Of a stretch of DNA of 64,000 nucleotides, positions 47,670 through 55,804 are shown piece after piece. The notes below the pieces were generated by a model. The model made no database searches. It worked only from the letters and a program-made list of their open reading frames with translations, and was not told the origin of the DNA. Position numbers and translations under genes: made by a program. Source of the DNA: Streptomyces sp. NBC_01551 (GTDB lineage Bacteria > Actinomycetota > Actinomycetes > Streptomycetales > Streptomycetaceae); assembly GCF_026339935.1 (NCBI RefSeq), contig NZ_JAPEPX010000001.1, positions 1,904,501 to 1,968,500 of the forward strand, read 5' to 3'. Within the stretch, counting starts at the first letter, position 1; every line of letters begins with the position of its first letter.

Positions 47670-48479
47670 ATGACCAAGATCTTGGAATTGCTGGAGCGGT
47701 ACTACGACGCGGTACCGCGCGTGGGCGGGGCACGGGGCGAGGACTTCGGGGCGCTGACCCTGTTCGTGCAGGAAGGCGACGGCTGGCCGTACTACGCCCG
47801 GCCCGCGCTCGGCGGGCCGGACGCCGAGGCGGCCGACGTGGAGCGGGTCCTGGCCCGCCAGCGGGAGCTGGGCGTCCCGGAGTCCTTCGAATGGGTGGCC
47901 GAAACCAGCCCCTCCCTGCGGGCCGCCGTGGAGGCGGCGGGGCTGCACGTCCACGAGCACCCGCTGATGGTGCTGGACCCGGCGGCGCAGCCGCTCGCAC
48001 CGCATCCGGACGTGACGCTGCTGGGCGCCGACGACCCGCTGCTCGCGGCGGCGGTGGCCGTGCCGATGCTGGCCTTCGCGAACCCCGGGACGGCGCGCGG
48101 CGAGGCCGGTCCGGCCGAACTGGCGGTGGCGGTGACGGACCCGTCGGTGGAGGCGCGCCGGGCCATGGTGGCGGGGAAGCTCACGGAGGGCACCACGGGC
48201 ATGGCGGCGGCCGCGCGGGACGGGGTGGTGCTGTGCTCCGGCCAGTACAACCCGGTCGGCGAGGTCGCCGAGGTCGTCGCCGTCGGCACGCTGCCCGCGG
48301 CCCGTCGCCAGGGCCTGGCGCTCGGCGTGACGGCGGCCCTGGTCGCGGACGCCCTGGCCCGCGGCGCGGCGACGGTGTTCCTGACGGCGGGCGACGAGGA
48401 CGTGGCCCGCGTCTACGGCCGCGTCGGCTTCCGCCGGGTGGCGACGGCCCTGATCGCGGAGCCGCCGGAGCGGCCCTGA
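47670..48479 (+). CDS. GNAT family N-acetyltransferase
   Basis: 269-residue protein. The N-terminal half (ELLERYYDAVPRVGGARGED) is GNAT-like but degenerate. The C-terminal half carries the acetyl-CoA site in VVAVGTLPAARRQGLALGVT and the motif B segment VFLTAGDEDVARVYGRVGFR. Substrate unknown. ATG 47670 is the first start at the conserved N-terminus, although no ribosome binding site is evident and the frame is open upstream. A TTGCCG-GAA-CGGCAA hairpin (48486-48500) follows the gene. Confidence 0.82.
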   Translation: MTKILELLERYYDAVPRVGGARGEDFGALTLFVQEGDGWPYYARPALGGPDAEAADVERVLARQRELGVPESFEWVAETSPSLRAAVEAAGLHVHEHPLMVLDPAAQPLAPHPDVTLLGADDPLLAAAVAVPMLAFANPGTARGEAGPAELAVAVTDPSVEARRAMVAGKLTEGTTGMAAAARDGVVLCSGQYNPVGEVAEVVAVGTLPAARRQGLALGVTAALVADALARGAATVFLTAGDEDVARVYGRVGFRRVATALIAEPPERP

Positions 48480-48583
48480 CCGGTGTTGCCGGAACGGCAA
48501 GAATTGTTGCCCGTGCGGGACGGGCGGGCGGAGCATCGACGGCACAGGCACCGCACCCGGTGCGCGAACAGGGAGAGGCCCCG

Positions 48584-49291
48584 ATGTCCGAGCAGCGCAC
48601 GCACGACCACCGGCACCCGCACGGCCACGACCACAGCCACGGGCCCGGCCCCGGCCACGCCGCCCACTCGCCCGCCCGCGCGGGCGAGGAGTTCTGGAAC
48701 GCCCGCTACCAGGAGACCGACCGGATCTGGAGCGGCGAGGCCAACGCCATGCTGGTGCACGAGGTGTCCGGCCTGGCCCCGGGCCGGGCCCTGGACCTCG
48801 GCTGCGGGGAGGGCGGCGACGCGGTGTGGCTGGCCCGCCTCGGGTGGACCGTGACCGGGACCGACATCTCCGGGGTCGCCCTCGGCCGGGCCGCCGAGCA
48901 CGCGGCGGACGCCGGGGTCGCGGACCGCGTCACCCTGGAGCGGCACGACCTGACCGAGTCCTTCCCGGAGGGGGAGTTCGACCTGGTCTCGGCGTGCTTC
49001 CTGCACAACTACGGGGACTTCCCACGCGACCGCGTCCTGCGCGCCGCCGCCTCGGCCGTGGCGCCGGGCGGCACGCTGCTGGTCGTCGGCCACGCGGGCT
49101 GGGCGCCCTGGCAGGAGGACCGCGAGGAGGCGTACTTCCCCACGCCGCAGGACGTCGTCGCGCAGCTGGAGCCGGTCACGGCGGGCTGGGAGGTGCTGCG
49201 GGCCGAGGAGACCGAGCGGGTCCAGAACCAGCCGGACGGCACGCCCGGTACCCGTACGGACAACGTGGTGCGGCTGCGCCGTCCCGCGTAG
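48584..49291 (+). CDS. Class I SAM-dependent methyltransferase with His-rich N-terminus
   Basis: 235-residue enzyme. Residues 7-30 are a His/Gly/Pro stretch (HDHRHPHGHDHSHGPGPGH) that could bind metal. FWNARYQETDRIWSGEAN follows, then the SAM motif I ALDLGCGEGGDAVWLARLG (about residue 68), motif II acidic TDISGV, and FDLVSACFLHNY. The overall type is near tellurite-resistance/thiopurine methyltransferase-like proteins (TehB class), but substrate is unassigned. GGGAGAGG precedes ATG 48584. Confidence 0.85.
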   Translation: MSEQRTHDHRHPHGHDHSHGPGPGHAAHSPARAGEEFWNARYQETDRIWSGEANAMLVHEVSGLAPGRALDLGCGEGGDAVWLARLGWTVTGTDISGVALGRAAEHAADAGVADRVTLERHDLTESFPEGEFDLVSACFLHNYGDFPRDRVLRAAASAVAPGGTLLVVGHAGWAPWQEDREEAYFPTPQDVVAQLEPVTAGWEVLRAEETERVQNQPDGTPGTRTDNVVRLRRPA

Positions 49292-49313
49292 CGGGTGGGC
49301 CGGCCCGGTCCCC

Positions 49314-49341
49314 GGCCGGTCTCCCGCGCGGGGGACCGGCC
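49314..49341. terminator. Bidirectional terminator between methyltransferase and era
   Basis: 12-pair stem GGCCGGTCTCCC / GGGGGACCGGCC with one G-T pair and a 4-base loop; followed by two copies of TGGACCGGCCG. Confidence 0.7.
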
Positions 49342-49388
49342 TGGTGGACCGGCCGGTGGACCGGCCGCCGTGGAACCTGGAACCCGCG

Positions 49389-50330
49389 TCAGAAGCCGAG
49401 CTTGCGGAGCTGCTTGGGGTCGCGCTGCCAGTCCTTGGCGACCTTCACGTGCAGGTCGAGGAAGACCGGGGTGCCGAGCAGCGCCTCGATGTGCTTGCGC
49501 GACTTCATCCCGACCTCCTTCAGGCGGGCGCCCTTCGGGCCGATGATGATGCCCTTCTGGCTGGGCCGCTCGATGTAGACGTTCGCGTGGATGTCCAGCA
49601 GCGGGCGGTCCGCCGGGCGGTTCTCCCGGGGGATCATCTCCTCGACCACGACGGCGATGGAGTGCGGGAGTTCGTCCCGTACGCCCTCCAGCGCGGCCTC
49701 GCGGATCAGCTCCGCGACCATCACCATCTCGGGCTCGTCGGTGAGGTCGCCCTCCGGGTACAGCGGCGGGCTCTCCGGCAGCAGCGGCGCGATCAGGTCG
49801 GCCAGCAGCTGGACCTGGGTGTCGCCGACCGCCGAGACGGGGACGATCTCGGCCCACTCGAAGCCCAGCTCGGCGCCGAGCTGGTGGACGGCGAGGAGCT
49901 GCTCGGCCAGCTGCTTGGACTCGACCAGGTCGGTCTTGGTGATGATGGCGATCTTGGGGGTCTTCTTGATCCCCGCGAGCTCCTTGGCGATGAACTTGTC
50001 ACCGGGACCGAGCTTCTGGTCGGCCGGCAGGCAGAAGCCGATGACGTCGACCTCGGCCCAGGTGGTCCGGACGACGTCGTTCAGGCGCTCGCCGAGCAGC
50101 GTGCGCGGCTTGTGCAGACCCGGGGTGTCGACCAGCACGAGCTGGGCGTCGGGGCGGTGCACGATGCCGCGGACGGTGTGGCGGGTGGTCTGGGGCCGGT
50201 TGGAGGTGATCGCGACCTTGGTGCCCACGAGTGCGTTGGTCAGGGTCGACTTCCCCGCGTTGGGGCGGCCGACGAAGCATGCGAAGCCCGCGCGGTGCGG
50301 GGCGGTGGGCTCGGGGGAACGATCGCTCAT
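49389..50330 (-). CDS. era: GTPase Era
   Basis: 313-residue essential GTPase that assists 16S rRNA maturation and 30S assembly. G1 is GRPNAGKSTL, G3 is VDTPGLHKP, G4 is ITKTDL and G5 VSAVG. The C-terminal KH domain has the RNA motif IIIGPKGARLKEVGMKSRKH. Length and motifs are normal. ATG 50330 (MSDRSPEP) is preferred, with GGGGAG about ten bases upstream; ATG 50339 is an alternative. There is no in-frame stop between this gene and the upstream surface-protein gene: the frame is open to 51803. Confidence 0.95.
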   Translation of the reverse strand: MSDRSPEPTAPHRAGFACFVGRPNAGKSTLTNALVGTKVAITSNRPQTTRHTVRGIVHRPDAQLVLVDTPGLHKPRTLLGERLNDVVRTTWAEVDVIGFCLPADQKLGPGDKFIAKELAGIKKTPKIAIITKTDLVESKQLAEQLLAVHQLGAELGFEWAEIVPVSAVGDTQVQLLADLIAPLLPESPPLYPEGDLTDEPEMVMVAELIREAALEGVRDELPHSIAVVVEEMIPRENRPADRPLLDIHANVYIERPSQKGIIIGPKGARLKEVGMKSRKHIEALLGTPVFLDLHVKVAKDWQRDPKQLRKLGF

Positions 50331-51518
50331 ACGGGCCATTCTCCCCGATGCCGGTCCCAGCGCCGACCAGGCCACGGCCAGGAGGGCCAGAGCGGCGGAG
50401 AGCGCGGTCGCGAGATCCGGCCGCGCGGCGTGGCCGACGGAGGCCCGGGCGGCCGCTCCGACGCCGCTGACCTGCACCGTCACCTCGGCCCACTCGACGG
50501 CGGGCGGGCCGGTCCAGGGCGTGGAGAGCCGGACCCGCTGGCCGGGCAGCAGCTCGGCGGGCAGCCCGGAGAGCTCCCGGTCGAGCAGTCGGCGGCCGAA
50601 GGCGCCGGAGGCGGTGAGGGTGGCGCGGGGCCGGAGCGTGACGTTGCCGAGGTTGTGGAGCGTGTACGAGACCTCCGCGCCGGGGGCGCCGCCGGGGCGC
50701 GGGGTGACGCGGAGGCCCTGGACGGCGATCGCCGGGGCGGTGGGGCCGCTGACGCGGAGGTAGAGGCGGGCGGCGACGGCCTGCCGCACGCCGATGCCGG
50801 CGGGCGCCCCGCTCGGGGCGTCCTGCACGGCCATGGCCACGATGGCGCCGGGGTGGTCCCCCGGCTCCGCCCGGTCGGGGACGGTGAGCGTGAAGGCGAC
50901 GTCCGCCGAGCCGTGGGCCGGGACGGTGACCCGCTCCTGGGCGAGCTTCGCCCAGGCGGCGGTGGCGCGGCGCGGCTCGTCGGGGCCGCGGAGGGCGAAG
51001 CCGCCGTCGCGGGGCGTGTTGTACGCGTCGGCGGCGTAGAGCCGGAAGGTGCGGGGGCGGTCGGTGCGGTTGGTGACGGTGACGGTGTCGCCGACGCTCC
51101 CGCCGGGCTCGGCGGCGAGGTAGAAATACGGCCGCCGGGTCACGGCGTTGGCGGCGGGCCCCACACCCCACTCCCCGTTGTCAGCCGCCCCGGCCGCCAC
51201 GGCCGCCCCGGCCCCGCCGCCCAGCAACCCCCCGAGCCCGATCACGACGCCCACGACCCCGCGCAGCAGCACCCGACCGCGACGAGACGGGCCGGACCCT
51301 GCGCCCACGGCCCCGCCGCCACGCGGCGAAACCCGTCGCACGACCGCGGCCGCCGCCCCGCCGCGCAGCGGAACGCGTCGTGCGACCGCAGCCCCGCGGC
51401 CGCGCAGCCGGCGCCCGAGCCCGGTCTCCCACACGTGCCTCCCGCTCGGCCGCGTGGAGCGGAGGGGGTGCGGCGCGGTCGCGAGGGGGGTGGGCGCGGG
51501 GGCTACGGGGCGGGTCAC
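50331..51518 (-). CDS. DUF916-like (WxL peptidoglycan-binding type) exported protein, open into era
   Basis: About 396 codons without an in-frame stop before era. A 70-residue Arg-rich head precedes a hydrophobic export segment (LLRGVVGVVIGLGGLLGGGA). Two immunoglobulin-like beta domains follow (YLAAEPGGSVGDTVTVTNRT; AGIGVRQAVAARLYLRVSG; EVSYTLHNLGNVTLRPRAT) and then a C-terminal helix ALSAALALLAVAW. Domain order fits WxL-protein partners with DUF916. GTG 51518 overlaps the previous stop (GTGA). The expected end would be the TGA at 50329-50327, which overlaps era's ATG, but it is one frame off. A one-base frameshift near 50390 or a genuine read-through fusion are both possible. Confidence 0.68.
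51309..51392 (-). repeat. 42-bp tandem duplication in the DUF916-like gene
   Basis: Two adjacent diverged 42-bp units (51392-51351 and 51350-51309) encode AVARRVPLRGG and AVVRRVSPRGG in the Arg-rich head before the export segment. Confidence 0.6.
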
Positions 51519-52843
51519 GACAGGGTCAGGGTCAGGACCGCCTGGTAGGCGTCCGGTGGGGTGTACGGGGGCACCCGCAGGGTGACGGTCGCGTCGATCG
51601 TGAAGGTTCCGCCGACGGCACCGGCGTCCGGGGCCGACGCCAGGACCGCCCCCTCCGGCCCCACCACCCCCGCACTGCCCGCCACGCACCGGCTCGGGCT
51701 GCCCTCGGCGGCCACGCAGGACGGGGTCCAGCTCAAGGACGCGCCCGGGATCCGCACGCCGCCCGGACCGGTGAAGTCCGTGACCTTGCCGGTCAGGGTC
51801 CACCCCGCCGGCCCGCCCCGCGCGTCCTTGACCGTGACCGTCCCGATCCGACCCGGCGCCGCGCCCCCGTCCCCGTACGGCACCGCGCCCAGCACCACCG
51901 ACTCCCCCGCCTGGGACATCGACAGCGCCCCCGGCTCCACCACCGCCGTCACCTTCTGCGTCCCCGGCGGCGGCGGAACGGCGTCGATCACCGTGTACGC
52001 CGCCGGTCCCGAGCCCCGCCCCGCGGACCAGGCCGTGCCCTCGTACGCCACCACCGCGGTCGTCGCCTTGTCCGACACCGGCAGCTCGGCCTCGAAGGCC
52101 CCCCGGTCATCGGCCTTGGCCGCCACCCGGTCCGGGGTCTCGGCGGCGCCCGCCCGGCCGGCCACCGTCACCGATGCCCCGGGGGCGAACCCCGCGCCGG
52201 TGACCTTCACCCGCGCGCCCGGTTTCCCGTACGCCGCGGCGAGCGAGACGCCCCGCAGGTTGGCCGTGGGCAGCGGGCTCGCGGTGAGCCGCTCGGAGAC
52301 CGGGGTTCCGGTCGCCGTGCAGACGGTGTCCAGGTCCAGCGGGTGGCTGGTGTGCAGCGTGTAGCCGCCCGGGGCGAGCGTGACCTCCCCCGGCGCGGTG
52401 ACGGTGAAGGTGCCCGTCATGGTGACCCCGGGCAGCGCCGCACCCGCCTCGACGGGGTCGTTCCGCTTGGCGCCGACGACGGTGACCTCACCGCTCTGCG
52501 CGCCCCCGAGCAGGACCCGCCCGGTCGGGGTCAGCGCGTCGGCGGGCAGCTCGCCGCCGACCGGGTTCACGGCCGGGGTGGTGGCCACCTGGTACGTCAC
52601 GGTGACGGTGTCCCCGACGCGCGGCGCCGGGTCGCCGACGGTGATCCGGGCGGTCGTCGTCCCGTCGGCGGGCGGGAGTCCGGCCTCCTGCGGCGGCAGG
52701 CAGTGCGTCGGGAACTCCACCTGCCCCGGGGGCGTTTCGCCTTGGGCGACGGCCGGCGAACCCAGCCCTCCCCCGGCCGTGGCCGCGAGGACGGCCAGAC
52801 CGGCGGCCAACGCCCATCTCCTGCTGCCCGCCCCTGTCCGCAC
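51515..52843 (-). CDS. Secreted WxL-like surface protein
   Basis: 442-residue exported protein. Signal peptide RRWALAAGLAVLAATAGGGL is cleaved near AVAQGE. The mature part is beta-rich with a fold opening PRVGDTVTVTYQVATTP, an IPT-like segment GARVKVTGAGFAPGASVTV and a C-terminal domain ending FTIDATVTLRVPPYTPPDAY plus QAVLTLTLS, which resembles the end of WxL domains. Two Cys (PSCVAAEG and SRCVAGS) may form a disulfide. GTG 52843 is chosen over ATG 52885 because AGGGGG lies seven bases upstream and the signal begins there. It is translationally coupled to the DUF916-like gene, so the pair probably forms a cell-wall complex. Confidence 0.72.
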   Translation of the reverse strand: MRTGAGSRRWALAAGLAVLAATAGGGLGSPAVAQGETPPGQVEFPTHCLPPQEAGLPPADGTTTARITVGDPAPRVGDTVTVTYQVATTPAVNPVGGELPADALTPTGRVLLGGAQSGEVTVVGAKRNDPVEAGAALPGVTMTGTFTVTAPGEVTLAPGGYTLHTSHPLDLDTVCTATGTPVSERLTASPLPTANLRGVSLAAAYGKPGARVKVTGAGFAPGASVTVAGRAGAAETPDRVAAKADDRGAFEAELPVSDKATTAVVAYEGTAWSAGRGSGPAAYTVIDAVPPPPGTQKVTAVVEPGALSMSQAGESVVLGAVPYGDGGAAPGRIGTVTVKDARGGPAGWTLTGKVTDFTGPGGVRIPGASLSWTPSCVAAEGSPSRCVAGSAGVVGPEGAVLASAPDAGAVGGTFTIDATVTLRVPPYTPPDAYQAVLTLTLS

Positions 52844-52942
52844 TGTCCGCCCCCTGGGTTCCGTCCCGCCGCGACAGGGGGCCATTCACGAGCGGGCGGC
52901 GGGAGAAGTCAATGCACGGACCCGGCATCAACTGATGGCCCA

Positions 52943-53953
52943 TCAGGAGATGGCAGAGACGCCCGCACCCGCACCCGACGACGCCCGGAACGTCCGCCGG
53001 TACTCCGTCGGGCTCACCCCCAGCGCCGCCTGCAGGTGCTTGCGCAGCGACTGCGCCGTCCCGAACCCCGCCTGCCGCGCCACCTGTTCCATCGGCAGGT
53101 CGCTCTCCTCCAGCAGCGACCGGGCCCGCTCCACGCGCTGCCCGACGATCCACTCGCCGGGGCTGGCCCCGCACTCCTCGCGGAACCTGCGCGTGAAGGT
53201 CCGCACCGACATGGCCTCCTGCCGCGCCAGGTCGGCCAGCGCCAGCGGCTCGTGCAGCCGGTCCAGCACCCACGCGCGGGCCGCCGCCGTGCTGGCCTGC
53301 GCCGGTTCGGGCACCGGACGCTCGATGAACTGGGCCTGGCCGCCGGGCCGGTGGGGCGGTACGACGGTCCGCCGGGCCACCTCGTTGGCGACGGCCGCGC
53401 CGTGGTCGCGGCGCACGATGTGCAGGCACAGGTCGATGCCGGCGGCGACCCCCGCGGAGGTCAGCACGTCCCCGTCGTCGGTGTAGAGCACGCCCGCGTC
53501 CACCCGTACCGCCGGGAACATCCGCTGGAAGTGCTCGGCGGAGGCCCAGTGGGTCGTGGCCGGGCGGCCGTCCAGATACCCGGCGGCGGCCAGCACGTAT
53601 CCGCCCGTACAGATGGACACGAGCCGGGTGCCCGGGCGGATGTGCGCGAGGGCCGCCGCGAGTTCGTCGGTCAGCCTGCCCTCCTCGTGGACCGGGCCCA
53701 GCTCGTACGAGGCGGGCACCACCACCGTGTCGGCGGTGGCCAGCGCCTCGGGGCCGTGCTCGACGTGGATCGCGAAGTCGGCCTCCGTGGCGACCGGGCC
53801 GGGGGCGAGTCCGCAGGTGACGATCGTGTAGAGCGGCCGCCCGGCGGAATCCTTGGCGCGGCCGAAGATCCGGTGCGGGATGCCGAGCTCGAAGGGCAGC
53901 AGCCCGGTGAGGGCGAGTACGACCACGCGGTGTGTCTTCCGCTTCGACTCCAT
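52943..53953 (-). CDS. GlxA/AraC family transcriptional regulator
   Basis: 336-residue regulator. The N-terminal DJ-1/PfpI-like domain (VVVLALTGLLPFELGIPHRI) has a nucleophile-elbow Cys in LVSICTGGYVLAAAGYLDG. The C-terminal AraC domain has two helix-turn-helix units, LADLARQEAMSVRTFTRRF and MEQVARQAGFGTAQSLRKHL, plus the typical ALGVSPTEYRRTF end. ATG 53953 appears leaderless: TACGAT lies six bases upstream on the minus strand. Divergent from an MFS gene, which it probably controls in response to a small ligand. Confidence 0.92.
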   Translation of the reverse strand: MESKRKTHRVVVLALTGLLPFELGIPHRIFGRAKDSAGRPLYTIVTCGLAPGPVATEADFAIHVEHGPEALATADTVVVPASYELGPVHEEGRLTDELAAALAHIRPGTRLVSICTGGYVLAAAGYLDGRPATTHWASAEHFQRMFPAVRVDAGVLYTDDGDVLTSAGVAAGIDLCLHIVRRDHGAAVANEVARRTVVPPHRPGGQAQFIERPVPEPAQASTAAARAWVLDRLHEPLALADLARQEAMSVRTFTRRFREECGASPGEWIVGQRVERARSLLEESDLPMEQVARQAGFGTAQSLRKHLQAALGVSPTEYRRTFRASSGAGAGVSAIS

Positions 53954-53965
53954 GGCCCGATCGTA
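53954..53965 (-). promoter_or_regulatory. Probable leaderless promoter of the GlxA-type regulator
   Basis: TACGAT (53965-53960 on the minus strand) stands six bases before ATG 53953; no ribosome binding site. Confidence 0.45.
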
Positions 53966-54024
53966 CCGAAGCATGGCATTCAAGCCACTGTCCTGCGGAC
54001 GCCCCGGACCGGAAGCTGGTCCGC

Positions 54025-55347
54025 GTGACGCAGACAGAGTCCTCCACGACGCCCTCGACCGCCCCCCTCGCTCCCCCGGCGAAGCCCGGCCGCGTCCACC
54101 GCGCCTGGTTCGTCGCGGCCGTCGGCTTCGTGACGATCATCGGCGCGGCCGCCTTCGCCTCCCTGCCGGGACTGCTCATCGAACCGCTGCACAAGGAGTT
54201 CGACTGGTCGCGCGGCACGATCGGCTTCGCCGTCTCCGTGAACCTCGCGCTGTACGGGCTCACCGCGCCGTTCGCGGCCGCCCTGATGGACCGCTACGGC
54301 ATCCGCCGGGTCGTGGCACTGGCCCTGATGGTCATATCCGCCGGCACGGCCGCCACGGTCTGGATGACCGCGTCCTGGCAGCTGGTGCTGTTCTGGGGTG
54401 TGCTGGTGGGCCTGGGCAGCGGCTCGATGGCGCTCTCCTTCGCCGCGACGATCACCAACCGCTGGTTCACCGCCCGGCGGGGCCTGGTCACCGGCATCCT
54501 GACCGCCGCCGGCGCCTCCGGCCAGCTGATCTTCCTGCCGCTGCTGTCCTGGCTGGTGGAGCACCACGGCTGGCGCCCGGCGGCGGTGACGGTCTCGCTG
54601 GCGGCGCTGGCCGTGGTCCCGCTCGTGTGGCTGCTGCTGCGCGACCACCCCGCGGACGTGGGGCTCGCCCCGTACGGAGGCACGTACGCGGCGAAGCCGG
54701 CCCCCGTGGCGGGCGCGGCGCGGCGCACGGTGACGGTGCTGTTCAAGGCGGCCCGCACCGGCCCGTTCTGGCTGCTGGCGGGCACCTTCGCGATCTGCGG
54801 GGCCTCGACGAACGGGCTGGTCAAGACCCACTTCGTGCCGGCGGCGCACGACCACGGCATGCCGGTGACGGCGGCGGCCGGGCTGCTGGCGGTGATCGGA
54901 GTGTTCGACGTCGTCGGCACGGTGGCGTCGGGCTGGTTCACGGACCGCTTCGAGGCGCGGCGGCTGCTGGCCGTCTACTACGCGCTGCGCGGGGTCTCGC
55001 TGCTGTTCCTGCCGCTGCTGCTGGCTCCGACGGTGCATCCGCCGATGGTGTTCTTCATCGTGTTCTACGGGCTGGACTGGGTCGCGACCGTGCCGCCGAC
55101 GATCGCGCTGTGCCGCGAGCAGTACGGGGAGGACAGCGCGATCGTGTTCGGCTGGGTGCTGGCCTCGCACCAGGTCGGCGCGGCGCTGGTGGCCTTCCTG
55201 GGAGGCGTGGCGCGGGACGCGTTCGGCTCGTACGACGTCGTCTGGTACGCGTCGGGCGCCCTGTGCGCGATGGCCGCCCTGATGTCCATGGTCATCCGCC
55301 GCCGCCCGGCTGCCGCCGCCCCCGCCGTGGCCCCCGCCGCCGCGTAG
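54025..55347 (+). CDS. MFS transporter (monocarboxylate/oxalate-formate type)
   Basis: 440-residue 12-helix major facilitator. Helix 1 starts AWFVAAVGFVTIIGAAAFAS; the N-terminal lobe has GLLIEPLHKEFDWSRGTIGF, motif A-like ALMDRYGIRRVVALAL and NRWFTARRGLVTGILTAAGA. The central loop is short. These features match the OFA/MCT-like group (CynX and oxalate antiporter relatives), so an organic acid is a reasonable guess. GTG 54025 lacks an obvious ribosome binding site. Divergent from the GlxA-type gene. Confidence 0.88.
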   Translation: MTQTESSTTPSTAPLAPPAKPGRVHRAWFVAAVGFVTIIGAAAFASLPGLLIEPLHKEFDWSRGTIGFAVSVNLALYGLTAPFAAALMDRYGIRRVVALALMVISAGTAATVWMTASWQLVLFWGVLVGLGSGSMALSFAATITNRWFTARRGLVTGILTAAGASGQLIFLPLLSWLVEHHGWRPAAVTVSLAALAVVPLVWLLLRDHPADVGLAPYGGTYAAKPAPVAGAARRTVTVLFKAARTGPFWLLAGTFAICGASTNGLVKTHFVPAAHDHGMPVTAAAGLLAVIGVFDVVGTVASGWFTDRFEARRLLAVYYALRGVSLLFLPLLLAPTVHPPMVFFIVFYGLDWVATVPPTIALCREQYGEDSAIVFGWVLASHQVGAALVAFLGGVARDAFGSYDVVWYASGALCAMAALMSMVIRRRPAAAAPAVAPAAA

Positions 55348-55364
55348 GCACCCAGGCCCCGCAA

Positions 55365-55391
55365 CCCGGCGGGGGCCGAAGCCCCGCCGGG
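55365..55391. terminator. Bidirectional terminator
   Basis: CCCGGCGGGGGC and GCCCCGCCGGG pair across a CGAA tetraloop with one bulged G, between the MFS gene and the convergent deaminase-like gene. Confidence 0.7.
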
Positions 55392-55392
55392 G

Positions 55393-55749
55393 TCAGGCCC
55401 CGGCCGGGATGGTGGAGCGGAGGGTGCCGTCCGGGGCGGCGAGCAGGACCGGGGTGGTGGCGCCGCCGAGGTCGCGGACGGCCGCGCGGTCGGCGTCGGG
55501 CACCGACTCCGCCGCGCTGACCACGGCCGCGGCCTCAAGGGAGCGGGCTCCGCTGGCCACCGCCATCGCCACCGCGGTCTGGAGCGCGCTCAGCTTCAGG
55601 GAGTCCAGCTCCACCGTGCCGGCGACGTACGTGCGGCCCGTCTCGTCCCGTACAGCCGCCCCTTCCGGCACCCCGTTGCGGGCCCGGGCGCTGCGCGCCA
55701 GCGTGATGATCTTGCTGTCCTCGGGGTCGAGCCCGGTGGTGTCGGTCAT
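55393..55749 (-). CDS. Degenerate cytidine deaminase-like protein
   Basis: 118-residue protein with the cytidine deaminase fold order (DSKIITLARSARARNGVPEG, then RTYVAGTVELDSLKLSALQT and AVAMAVASGARSLEAAAVV). The zinc site is missing: there is no HAE and no PCxxC, so it should not deaminate cytidine by the known mechanism. The C-terminus ends where the active protein would continue. It may have a structural or regulatory role next to era, as cdd genes often flank era in other bacteria. ATG 55749. It is 55 bp from the YjbR gene on the same strand. Confidence 0.75.
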   Translation of the reverse strand: MTDTTGLDPEDSKIITLARSARARNGVPEGAAVRDETGRTYVAGTVELDSLKLSALQTAVAMAVASGARSLEAAAVVSAAESVPDADRAAVRDLGGATTPVLLAAPDGTLRSTIPAGA

Positions 55750-55804
55750 GGCGAAAGCATAAGGAGCGGCTCCCGGCCCGGGCGCGACCACCCCGCCGCA
55801 GCGG

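Noticed and set aside
51380..54028. Very long plus-strand frame across the surface-pair and GlxA genes
   Set aside because: Arg/Gly/Pro-rich shadow spanning several unrelated genes; codon bias supports the minus strand.
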